DNA of 64,000 bases from the NCBI GenBank assembly GCA_026168455.1, contig JANSJX010000048.1, positions 62,001-126,000 of the forward strand, written 5' to 3'. This document shows positions 54,740 through 64,000 of the stretch, piece by piece; position 1 is the first letter of the stretch; every line of letters starts with the position of its first letter. This DNA comes from Theocolax elegans. Lineage: Eukaryota; Arthropoda; Insecta; Hymenoptera; Cerocephalidae. The translations under genes and the position numbers were made by a program. Under the pieces are notes generated by a model. It was not told the origin of the DNA, ran no database searches, and worked only from the letters and a program-made list of their open reading frames with translations.

Positions 54740-55196
54740 ATCTTAAATTAAATTTTAAAATTACATTTAATTAATACAAATATTGAATATTTTTTGTACC
54801 AAAACGCATTTATTTTAATTTATAATGATTTAATGAAAATTAATTTTTGATTATTTTAAGTCGAAGCTCCAAAAATTTATGTGCTAAAAATTAATTATTC
54901 ACAACATTTGTCTATATAAAGGTTTTATTTAGCGCTCATTTCTCTTTAGCTAATGAACGAAAAAGGCTGAAATTTGCTGAGAAAAAATTTTTTACGGGCT
55001 TCACTAGTGCAGCTGCCATTTAATTAAAAAATTTACATTTCGTAATTACAATTAGTATTTTATAATTCAAATCGGCCGCTTAGCAACCCGTTAATTTGGT
55101 AGAACTGAAAGATAAGATGCTCGCCCTTCCACTCTATACGATTCCCCGTTTTTCCGCGCCTGACACAATGTCCATCTGGCACGGAATCCTAGACTC
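53410..55196. mobile_element. palindromic long-TIR element (MITE) inside the Penelope element
   Basis: Left arm 53410-53768 plus the part after the SINE; right arm ~54737-55196; both begin GAGTCTAGGA.TCCGTGCC. An 8-bp AAAAACAT duplication flanks it (53402-53409 and 55197-55204). A short AT run sits at the centre. The left arm contains ~340 bp (54270-54610) absent from copy 2. Long TIRs with an 8-9 bp duplication suggest Mutator-like or hAT-like mobilisation; no transposase inside. Confidence 0.8.
53769..54204 (+). mobile_element. tRNA-derived SINE, complete, in the third copy
   Basis: Essentially identical to 50749-51184, at the same site of the arm. Confidence 0.85.
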
Positions 55197-56198
55197 AAAA
55201 ACATCATATACAATTTAGTTAACAGAGAAATAACTCTGTCACATCATAGCTTCCATAAATGTAATATAGAAATAGTTAAAAAGTTATTACAAGATAATAA
55301 TTACCCAGAAAAATTTATTAATTCTTCAATTAAGAATAGATTGCGCACAATTAAATATCCACAAGTACAAAATAAACAGATTTTTCGAGCGCCTATTTGT
55401 ACACTTACCTTGCCATATAAAAAAAAGTTTTTTAACAAATGTTCGACAATGCTTAAAAAGTACAATGTTAATACAATTCCTTCTATTAATAATAAATTAG
55501 ACAATATAATAAAACTTGGGAAAGATCAAACCAACAAATGGGATGTGACAGGAGTTGTGTACAAATTTAAATGCAAACAATGTCCTTCATCATATATAGG
55601 TGAAACGAAGCGTTGTCTAAAAGATCGTATTAATGAACATCTTAAACAAAAAAATCCAGACTCTGTTGTTATGTCTCACATGTTAAAATAGAGGATTCAT
55701 GAATTTGATTTTGATAACACAATTATATTAGATAAAGAACCGTCTTACAAAAAAAGAATAATATCAGAGATGTTGGACATAAATAAATGTAAATCAACGA
55801 TTAATAAAAAGGAAGATACGCAACATTTAAACCGTCTATACAAGAATATATTAAATATAAGCGGCGAATTCTAAGAATTATCATTCTAAATTTGTAAAAA
55901 GTTTACACACATTGTTTATATTGACTTTAAATGCCGGGTATAAATATCAGCTGTTTTCGTATTTGTGTTTACTTGACGATGCCTACCCATGGCATATTGT
56001 AATTGCGAACGGCGATTTTGGTAAATTTGTTTTTTCTTTGTTTTTTATTTTTATATTAATGTAATTTTTATTGATCATTTCTGTATAATAAATTAGCACC
56101 TAAAAATGTCTGCAAATCAAGCAGACGAAACGTCGTGCATGGATTAAATAATGTTAATTATTTAATGTACCTGATCCTCAACTTTGACTACTTCAATC
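55197..56198 (+). pseudogene. Penelope C-terminal part: linker, GIY-YIG nuclease, 3' end
   Basis: Continues the RT ORF after the nested element. The frame is open through VVYKFKCKQC and SSYIGETKR (GIY-YIG core), and a TAG near 55688 interrupts the tail, which then resumes with FDFDNTIILDKE and ends near 55873. 55874-56198 is the non-coding 3' region with a degenerate hammerhead-like motif. In Penelope elements this nuclease nicks the target for insertion. Confidence 0.85.
56096..56138 (+). ncRNA. hammerhead-like motif with mutated core
   Basis: Same stems as the copy at 44741-44783, but the core reads CTAAAAA instead of CTGAAGA, so both invariant G residues are lost. Stems and GAAAC are intact. 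Expected inactive. Confidence 0.45.
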
Positions 56199-56306
56199 AG
56201 TAATGATCTTGTTTTAATAGATGTCAATTCCATACCGCAATTACCACCATGCCTTCTCGTATCAAAGAATAATGTAATATTTATAGCGACTAGATTCGAC
56301 ATATGA

Positions 56307-56764
56307 AATGTAATAAGATTTAATAAATTTTATTTTTACGTGAAAGTTGTTTCAGTCTTACACTTAAAACTTAAAACAAATAATTAACTTTAATTAGGAA
56401 CAAAATATATAAAAAGTGTCAGTAACAATTTCTCTTACAAAATATTTTATTATTAGAGTAAGAACATACCTCTGTAACATTATATTCTTTTTAAGTAAAA
56501 CACTATTGCGGAATGATGAATTTATTTAACGTTAATTTCCATTTGAAAATATTGTACATACATAAAATTTATTTTTTACTTATTGTCTATAATGCACGCA
56601 AAAATGTAAATGGGTTAATAATACATTATTTTACCTTCGATTAATTTCTTTATTTGACAAGTTATAAAATGTTAACAATTCAATAACATAAAAGTTGCAT
56701 TATTTGCAGTATATAATTAAAAACTATCATTTTTTTGGCTAAGTTAAGCTACCAATAGTTCTAG
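56307..56764. other. AT-rich 3' region of the large transposon
   Basis: Between the transposase stop and the right TIR. No gene; AATAAA occurs shortly after the stop. Confidence 0.5.
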
Positions 56765-57017
56765 CGAGAGCGCCGGGAAAATTCCGGGTCGGCCGTTGGA
56801 AAAATTGGTGGTTATAGCCGCATGGGATTGTCGCGTGGCAACGCTGGAGTTAAGCCTAGCTCTCTACGGAAAACTTACTGGTGCGAGCGGGCTTTTTTCG
56901 GCCAATCGTTGCCACGGAATTTGTCCTCGCAATGCTCGGACATATCGGAAGGCAACTCCACGGGATCATTGCGGCTCGAAATTTGCACGGAAAAAGTCCG
57001 TGTTTTTTCTCTCCGTG
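56765..57017 (-). repeat. right terminal inverted repeat
   Basis: Inverted partner of 39311-39563, ending CTCTCCGTG followed by TA. Confidence 0.9.
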
Positions 57018-57019
57018 TA

Positions 57020-57790
57020 GAAAATAAATAGTTTTAATATACCGTTCAATCAAGTTAACAATAAGGGTCTCTACCTGTTGAAACGTGTATAACAGACGTG
57101 TTCGAGCCTGTTACGCTGCACATCAATTGACCGTGGTACACATGTCTTATATGACCAGGAAAACTCAGACGCCGTGATTTCTATTTAATAACATGTGTAG
57201 TTGCCGACGAAAAATCCCAGAGTTCGATCGAGTGACCCTCGCTCCCTCTAAAAACCCTCCAAAAAGGACACAATGCAATTCCCGAACGGACGTGTAGTCA
57301 GTCTACCTTGACACCTCGTACAGCGCGAATCTCTTCTTTGATTAGTTTTGACGAGTTTAGTACCGCCGTTGTGTACGATATTTTAAAGTGTTCCCGATTT
57401 TCGCTACGGTTTGCACGTACCGGGTTTAACGTGTTTTTCGGAGATTACGTCGCAAATACAGATCTCCAGCGTGATCTCTTGCTGAATCAGCTTTGCTGCA
57501 TCACCTAATAGTGTGACTGATTATCACATTATTGATTGCGCGTCCTCGCCAATCATAAGGATTGAAGCCAGTCTTCTCCTATTCACGTTTTAAGCTATCG
57601 GTAACACGTGGCCGGTTCCGGGAGTCGAGTTCGCCTTCTCCTAACGTGAATTCACACGCAATCGATCCCTAGATCGATTCAACATTTAACTCATACACAC
57701 AAATGCATACATATAACTCGCACCTTCACTTAACATATTTAATTTAATATTGACAGCTTGTAATTCAAGGGGTGTTTATGCCGCGATGCT
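57020..57790. other. moderately GC-rich stretch, unassigned
   Basis: 57060-57660 is clearly less AT-rich than its surroundings and rich in CpG. It looks like an LTR or untranslated transposon region, but no second copy or paired ends are in the window. 57308-57508 is open without homology. An open stretch on the minus strand near 57500 after CTATTAG is also unexplained. Confidence 0.3.
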
Positions 57791-57836
57791 TTTCCCCTTT
57801 CGAGCCAAATAAATTAATGTTTAACGGCTCAATTGT

Positions 57837-58273
57837 ATGTGCGAAAAAATGTCAGTTAACTTAAAAAAACACGGAATAAAAACGATTCCAACTGTTGAAA
57901 ATAAATTAAATAACATTATAATTAAAGGGAAAGACAAAATTGATAAGAATTCTCAAAATAATGTAGTATATAAATTAAATTGTTTAGACTGCAACGCTTC
58001 ATATGTAGAACAGACAAAGAGACAAATAAACACACGAATTAACGAACATAAGAACAGAAAAGAGTCTGTCGTTTTCAACATATTCAAAATAATAAACATG
58101 ATTTTGATTGGCGAAATTTCAAAATTTTGGATAAAGAAACAATTTATGGTAAAAGAATTGCATCTGAAATGGTACATATTAACTTGCAAAAAAATTCTAT
58201 AAATAAACAAGAAGACTCAATTAAATTGAATAAGCAGTATTCGCACATTATATTCAAAATTAAAACACGTTAA
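57837..58273 (+). pseudogene. second Penelope-like element, GIY-YIG remnant
   Basis: VVYKLNCLDCNASYVEQTKRQ is split here as VVYKLNCLDC and ASYVEQTKRQ: a GIY-YIG core in which the Gly of YxGxT is Glu. A frame change near 58075 leads to the tail FDWRNFKILDKE and SINKQEDSIKLN, ending at TAA 58271-58273. It is a different family from the element at 44648-56198 but the same domain order. RT is missing. Confidence 0.75.
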
Positions 58274-58625
58274 ATTAGTTTGATGTATTGTAAGCAATGT
58301 ACATGAACCTGTGCGTCATCAATAGAAAAAATGTAAACATTGGCTCGCTCTCGATTCTTCACTATTTAAGAAAGCGCGAATTGTATACGTACTCTTATTT
58401 CGTCAAAGTTTTCGTCGTGTATACTTCTATTTAACGTTTCCTTGTTTACAATGACGAAAAAGAAAAACAAATTTAAATCGACGTTCGACAAAATCAGTTT
58501 TCATATTATACACTTAATTACGATATTGATATTAAAATGTATTATTTTTACCCTTTTTTTATATTCATTTTTTTTTCACTATCTGAGTTGTGCAAAAAAA
58601 TTATTTATAAATAAATTTTTTCAGT

Positions 58626-58660
58626 CTGAAGAGGGTGGCATTGACCACCGAAACGTTACA
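58626..58660 (+). ncRNA. hammerhead-like motif of the second Penelope element
   Basis: CTGAAGA, one extra G, GGTGG/CCACC stem closing on CATTGA, then GAAACGTTAC. Same arrangement as at 44741-44783 with unrelated stem sequence, i.e. compensated. Stem I is weak (GT/AC). It lies ~350 bp after the nuclease stop, in the non-coding 3' region. Confidence 0.4.
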
Positions 58661-58679
58661 AAAAGAAAAATGCATTAAA

Positions 58680-59367
58680 ATTTTTTCTTTTACCCTACAA
58701 CTACATTTGACTCGGGAAGATCGATAAAAATTCTATACATTATACATTAATTATTAATCATTATCGTAATAAAAGACAAAATTGCTTTTCGTCACTTGAG
58801 CATAAATATTTACCTTGAAAATTCCCAATTTTAGCACATGCCGTAACTTTGCCCGTTACGTATATATGAATAAATACATATATAAAAAGCTACATGTTAG
58901 TATAGAACAATATAGAATATTACGCAACTACAGACGAAATTACTATTTATTAACATTTAAGGGAAATAAATTTTTCCTCGTTTAAACCTTTCACCCTTGC
59001 TTTCTTTTAATGTTTAAACAAAGACAAATTTCCTTTCCCCTTTCTTCGTAAAAAACAAAAGCATTAAATGACTTGTTTATAGACAAATATTTAGAGATAA
59101 AAAAAATGCACCCTACTGATGTAAGAAAAATTTGTAGTGTGTATACAACTATTGTTAGCATTTTCCAGCGTATAAAGATAAAAAAGATGTAGAAATTTAA
59201 ATGATCTTACGATGAAAATAATATATACAAATTACAACAACGATTAAAAGAAAATTTGGAAAAATGATTATTTTTTGATCATTGAATATTAAACATTTAA
59301 CCTCGTCTCTTTTCTTTTTATTCACTTGGTATAGTCTACAAAAAATAAGTAATAATCATAGACATAC
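58680..59367. other. AT-rich stretch, probable intron of the minus-strand gene
   Basis: No further exon could be identified downstream (minus strand) of the exon at 59368-59448. The gene therefore continues somewhere to the left or is truncated. Confidence 0.35.
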
Positions 59368-59974
59368 TTGATCCTGTTGCACAGTGTATGAAATATCTGA
59401 TGGTTTCATTACATTTGATCCCATGCGATTTGTTGTAAATGGTGAAGCCTACAAATTGTGATACTATCATTAAGTGATGTATACAAAATTCTGATTGTTA
59501 TGAAAAAACAAAAATACATTTGAACTGAAAATTTTTTTTTGTTTGCAAAAACAAATAAGCAAATAATTAAAAGTATAGTATACTTGAACATGCTGCATAA
59601 CTTGTGGAATATGTACTGCCTGGATTGCATTTAATCTGCCGTTATTTGTCGCAGACGTAGAAACCTAAAAATTGTAAAACAATTACTTCAAATGTTGCAA
59701 TATTTACTTCTAATGATTGCTGTATTAAAAATTCTTATTGTTATACTAAAGATGTGTCCAGACACTATTTATATTCGTGTTCAAAAATTAACCTCGTCTG
59801 TTTATTACTTATAGTAATTGGTGTAACATAAGAAAACTAGTGAGTGAACATATAGTTTTAATTAAAATAATTTAATATTTAATAAAAAAAATTAAGAGAA
59901 AAATTAGCGAAAGTTTCACATACCTTCGGTAAAATTGGACGAAATCTTGTAGTATGTTGTGCTCTCGAATACAT
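59368..59974 (-). CDS. 5' exons of an unrecognised host-like gene
   Basis: Three minus-strand exons: 59974-59924 (ATG, MYSRAQHTTRFRPILPK, donor GTATGT), 59664-59584 (VSTSATNNGRLNAIQAV, donor GTATAC) and 59448-59368 (ASPFTTNRMGSNVMKPS, donor GTATGT). Each exon length is a multiple of three (51, 81, 81 nt), all phases are zero, and each internal exon follows a TAG acceptor. The peptide is polar, Gln/Ser/Thr-rich and low in structure, like the N-terminus of a nuclear or regulatory protein; I do not recognise it. The 3' part was not found, and the Penelope remnant and large transposon lie where the following introns would be. Confidence 0.55.
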
Positions 59975-60109
59975 TATTATAAATTAATTTTTTATTCGAT
60001 CATGCAAGTCAGAAACATGAGAATATATAACCTCATTAATTAGTTACAAAATCGAATATGCTTTTGTTATACAATTACTTATATCTAAATTCAGTTGAAT
60101 TACCGTTAC

Positions 60110-60300
60110 ATTTTATCTTGAATTTCAAATCAAACTTAAATTCGAACTTAAAACCAATCTCAATTTCGAATTTAAGACCAAAATTAAGTTTGAACTTAAG
60201 ACCAAACTTAAGTCCGAACTTTATTTCCATTTATGTTTGAGATTAAGACCAAACTTAAGATCAAACTTAAGTTTGATCTTAAGTTCAAACTTAATTTAAC
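60110..60300. repeat. CTTAAG-rich short repeats with 34-bp perfect palindrome
   Basis: About eight variants of AACTTAAGACCAAACTTAAG in direct and inverted order. At 60252-60285 the sequence equals its own reverse complement, centred on CTTAAG. The open frame through it (LSLNLRPNLSPN) is a repeat artefact. Confidence 0.75.
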
Positions 60301-60839
60301 GAATACTTAAGCTATAACTTAAAACGATAATATTCCATCCTTTGATTGGTTACCAAGGAAAATGTGAAAACGTTTTGATTGGTTCATAAATGTAAACATT
60401 CGTTTTGATTGGACTGCACGATATCGTCCCTGCAGATTGTCATGGATTCTAAATCAATACTGCACATGAAATAATTTTTATCTAATATATTTATAGGGGT
60501 GCGTATATCTTCCATTTTGAAATATTCGGTTAATACAAATAAATTGAATTGCTTTAAGTTTAAAATAAATCGAAATTTACCATTTGCATTAATTTATTTA
60601 TTTCCTGATGTAAGTATAATTTTTTGATATCAGAAAATTTATTTACTCTCGGGACGTTATATATTGACGTATATTACATTTTAACGGTATTTGATAACCT
60701 TGAATTACATGTAAGATAAATGTACCTTCCGTCAAATAACGCCATTTGTTTAAAAAATATTTGAACCTTCCAGCAATGTTTACCTTTATTGTTTCCGTTG
60801 CATTGGTTGTGTTTGCGCAAACTGTCACTGTTGGTACGG
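60301..60839. other. non-coding stretch
   Basis: Three GTTTTGATTGG words lie at ~60371-60411. No gene supported; an open minus frame at 60643-60828 has no homology. Confidence 0.35.
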
Positions 60840-61660
60840 TCGTTTGCCGCCTCTGTGGTTGAACATTCTCGAGGTGAAATAATTCCTCCGCTTCATTTGG
60901 TTCACCCCTTTCTCAAATGAGGTTTTCCAGTTTAAAGAATTTTACGTTTTCGGCGTTAAAACTTTTTTATTTGTGTTTAAATCTTTACCGACATTTCCAT
61001 TGATTTAACGCCATTTATTAGATCCTTTACATTATCTCCGAATAGAAAATCGGTTTGGATTGTTTTATCCAATGCCACCTTGATGTTCTTATCAAAACCC
61101 GGTGTAATAAATATTTTCCGTGTTGTCATCCAAGCATGAAATGTATCGGCTTGCATTTTTACTGAGTCCGATAAATGTTGATGTAGGAGGTCTCAATCGA
61201 TACCTTCATTTTTATCGTTAAAAATCATACTTAAGAGCATAGCCGTTAGGGATAAACTTGAGCCAATCATATTTTGATAATTATGAGAAATATTTATCCC
61301 TTCGGAAAGCTTCCTCTTTCATATTCAGTTAAATTTCGGCATTAAAAACCGGAGCGTTCATATTACACTCCTTGGTTTTTTTCGTAACTAGCGCTAATAT
61401 GTCCACTCTTTCTTCTTCTTGAAGTCCGTCTTTCAACCAAACTTTTAGTCTGTCTGAAACATCCTTGATAAGTTTTGGTTCACCACCCTTCCATCACCGG
61501 GGTGTGATCCCATAAAAATTTCGGTCTCATTTGATTCTTCCAATAATTCGGGTAAATCAATATTTTCTTTATTTTCATCTTCGACGAGTACGTCTTCTTC
61601 GCTACTTTCACCGTCTAATGAAGTAAAAGAACTTTTCTTAATATGAATTTCATATATCAC
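60840..61660 (-). pseudogene. gag-like remnant of a DIRS/tyrosine-recombinase-type retroelement
   Basis: Reading the minus strand from 61660: an acidic region (SSEEDVLVEDENKENI, LPELLEE), then after a frame change near 61490 a segment with SDRLKVWLKDGLQEEERVDI, then through further frame changes LSDSVKMQADTFHAWM, ITPGFDKNIKVALD and TDFLFGDNVKDLI. The order '..GL..EER.., ..HLSD..K...D.., I.PG..K..., ..LFG..' matches the ORF1 (gag-like) protein of arthropod and cnidarian DIRS-type elements as I recall it. At least three frame breaks show decay. RT and recombinase are not in the window. Confidence 0.45.
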
Positions 61661-61689
61661 GCTTCAACGTGTTTTATTTGTTCACATAA

Positions 61690-61910
61690 AATTTGTTTAT
61701 TATTTGCACTCGGCACGTAATACATGTTTAGTCGTGTACTTGGTCGGAATAGACCGATTTCAATTTAAAGGATTTATTTATTTATACATTATTACACTCG
61801 GTTATTGTTTCACGCTTAGTCGTGAACTAGACGGGACTGAAAAGTTTTATCTGTGTTTATTAAAATATTCGGTACTTATTCCATGCTTGAACATGAACTA
61901 GACCAAGTAT
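61690..61910. repeat. three diverged tandem repeats
   Basis: CACTCGGCACGTAATACATG at ~61709, CACTCGGTTATTGTTTCACG at ~61796 and ATTCGGTACTTATTCCATGC at ~61868 begin three ~75-87 bp units, each continuing with a CTTAGTCGTGAACTAGAC-like segment. The block separates the two parts of the gag-like remnant and may be an insertion in it. Confidence 0.5.
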
Positions 61911-61963
61911 GAATTTACGTATTAAAGTTTGATTAAGATTTTATACTTACTTAGACAACCATC

Positions 61964-62112
61964 TATATTATTAAGTCAAGCATTTGTTTCTTTAATAATT
62001 CCATTTGTTTCTGCATCTCGAGCAGTTCATCTACTTTAATATGTTTCCGTTTTCTATTTACTTTGCTTTTATCCTGCTCTACTTCAACATTCGCTATGGT
62101 TATAAATCTTTT
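61964..62112 (-). pseudogene. gag-like remnant, N-terminal coiled-coil part
   Basis: Minus-strand open frame ending at 61964: basic NRKRKHIKVDELLEM followed by QKQMELLKKQML, a short leucine-rich coiled coil. It lies upstream of and in the same direction as 60840-61660, consistent with the N-terminus of the same degraded protein. Confidence 0.4.
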
Positions 62113-62224
62113 TTGACGATGTGTTCACTTCGGCGCCAAAAACAGTAATGACGAGAGCATACGCGAATACGGTGCATCGTAACAAACCAATTGATAACAA
62201 CCCACATAGCACAGAATGTTTTTA

Positions 62225-62290
62225 AAATGTTTTTAAAAGGTTTCTAAGGAATGTTTCAAAACTTTTAAAAACATTTTAAAACAAATTTTA
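62225..62290. repeat. inverted repeat, MITE-like
   Basis: ATGTTTTTAAAATGTTTTTA pairs with TAAAAACATTTTAAAAC around a ~28-bp centre. Low-complexity A/T words make the call tentative. Confidence 0.4.
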
Positions 62291-62636
62291 AGATTAATCA
62301 ATGTCCACTTATTATCTAATCTATTCTCTTACAGAAATTACATTTTCATCCTAAGTATTTAAAAAAAATTTATCATTTATTATATTACATTTCTAACATC
62401 AAGTTTTAGGAATAGAAAGTATTTTGAAATAACACCTTCCCCGAAGGTGTGAGAATAAGCAAGTATAATGATAATTGTTAACTGATAAAATAAATATCTT
62501 CATTTCTTGCTTCTATCTTTTTTTCTACTTAGAAAAACTTCAAATGTTCAACAACTTAAAATTTGGTATTAAAAAATAGATAAATTGTTATTAAGAAGTT
62601 GTTTGAATAGAAAGCACTGAAATGAAGCGGAATAAT

Positions 62637-63850
62637 CGACAAGTATTTTGTACCACATTGTAAATCCTAATATTTAACTTTAATTATTAAGAATAACATA
62701 AAACTATGATAACAGTATTTGCAAAAAGTTACTGCAATTGAAAGGTACTGAATCAAAATAAAATCGTCAAGTATTTTGCGCTACATAATAATAAATAAAT
62801 GTTTTAAATTTTAGTAAAATTTATATAATGTATCGTATTTATTTGCAATCTGTTTAATTATGTATGCTAACGGTTTTTGAATCTAGAGTTAAAATTCATA
62901 ATATACACTTATGGGCAACATATAAGTTATTTCGTAAACATTTCTAAGTGATTTAAATTTTCTGAAATAAAAGACGGGATATTAGTTTTGAATAGTAATA
63001 AATTAAATAAAGATTAATAAATAATTAAATGGTTCATAGAACCTCCATGTCTTTCTATAAAGTAAATATCTAAAAAGATATTGTGTAATTCAAATATACA
63101 AATCGTACCTATTGTCTAAAATAAAATATTTACATTCGAAACTTCATCATTGGAAGTCTTTTATTTTCCAATTAAATTATAATACCGAATTTTCTTCATC
63201 TATTTTTGTACCACATTGTAAATCTAATATTTAACTTTAATTATTAAGAATAACATAAAACTATGATAACAGTATTTGCAAAAAGTTACTGCAATTGAAA
63301 GTACTGAAATCAAAATAAAATCGTCAAGTATTTGCGCTACATAATAATAAATAAATGTTTTAAATTTTATTTACAATCTATTTTTTTGTGACATAGCAGT
63401 TTTAAGGTTATATAATCAAATAAATTTCAATGTATGTAATTTAAATAAATAAAATAATATAACTTCATATGTAAAATTTTAGTAAAATTTATATAAGTGT
63501 ATAGTATTTATTTGCAATCTGTTTAATTATGTATGCTAACGGTTTTTGAATCTAGAGTTAAAAATTCATAATATAACTTATGTGCAACTAAAGTTATTTC
63601 GTAAACATTTCTAAGTGATTAAATGTTGTCTAATAAAAGACGTGATATTAGTTTTGCGAATAGTAAATAAATTAAATAAAGATTATATATTAAATAAATT
63701 AAATAACTGATTCGATAGAAACTTACATTCATTTTCTATAAAGTAAATATCTTAAAAAGATATTTGGTATTCAAATAAACAGAAATCGTACCTATTGTCT
63801 AAAATAAAAAATTATTTCTACATTCGAAACTTCCATCAAGGAAGTGTCTT
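62637..63850. repeat. direct duplication of ~530-650 bp
   Basis: 62637-63170 and 63205-63850 align from TTTTGTACCACATTG through GTAAACATTTCTAAG to CATTCGAAACTTC. The second copy has an extra ~115 bp (from 63368) next to a repeated AAATTTTAGTAAAATTTATA, suggesting a slippage deletion in the first. Many one-base length differences separate the copies. The remaining sequence to 64000 is AT-rich without a gene. Confidence 0.8.
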
Positions 63851-64000
63851 TTATTTATTCTTATAAACTAGGAGAATACTTGCGCCACCCGTCTGCTAAG
63901 TGTTTCCAGGCGCTATTTCTTCATTTTGTAATTCATTTGAATTTTATAATTTGTTTACAATTGCCGAGTTGTGAGAAATTTATTTGAAAAGAGCATTTTT

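Noticed and set aside
57308..57508. ORF of 66 codons in a GC-richer stretch
   Set aside because: No motif, no splice context, no second copy.

Overview
The window is AT-rich eukaryotic DNA. It looks like an arthropod and most plausibly an insect, possibly an ant or other hymenopteran: spliced exons with GT/AG borders, a 5S-rRNA-derived SINE, Ty3/gypsy and Penelope-like retroelements, TTAA-flanked MITEs and CT/AT microsatellites. There are no bacterial-type genes, no intact rRNA or tRNA genes and no CRISPR array. Almost everything is mobile or repetitive DNA. The only host-like coding signals are a minus-strand three-exon gene start (59368-59974), a small minus-strand FLYWCH-type gene (38626-39231) and a few weak candidate exons.

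Left part (1-31270). A LINE 3' end and a CT microsatellite are followed by fold-back repeats and a minisatellite. From 4258 a block of about 12-13 kb appears twice in tandem (second copy from 17580). Each copy carries a solo-LTR-like piece, AT-rich spacer, a composite 5S/tRNA-type SINE with a 16-bp target duplication, an array of ~276-bp satellite units that each contain a GGAGGTGCGAGC hairpin and that inverts around a large central hairpin, and a Ty3/gypsy element with ~1.75-kb LTRs inserted in that array (target duplication CTAT). In the first copy the right LTR is chimeric and runs into a second, truncated internal region that breaks inside pol at 17580, where the second copy begins. The copies differ almost only in homopolymer lengths, so the event is either very recent or an assembly artefact.

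Middle part (31271-39310). Mostly non-coding AT-rich DNA with a piggyBac-like MITE (34911-35142), a CpG-rich block with a YY1/Pho-like motif, two diverged direct repeats, a TTAA-flanked palindromic MITE (36965-37490) and the FLYWCH gene.

Right part (39311-57017) is one nested DNA transposon bounded by 253-bp inverted repeats starting CACGGAGAG with TA on both sides. It encodes a six-exon accessory protein and a decayed transposase-like protein. The last transposase exon is split by a Penelope-like element (12-bp target duplication), which is split by a palindromic long-TIR element (8-bp duplication), which holds a tRNA-derived SINE: four levels of nesting. This interior is further repeated three times, and the copies are joined by uninterrupted AT arrays of about 2.2 and 1.6 kb. 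Hammerhead-ribozyme-like motifs lie at the Penelope 3' ends.

Far right (57020-64000). A second degraded Penelope element, the host-like exons, a palindromic repeat cluster, a decayed gag-like remnant resembling DIRS/tyrosine-recombinase retroelements, and a direct duplication in AT-rich DNA.
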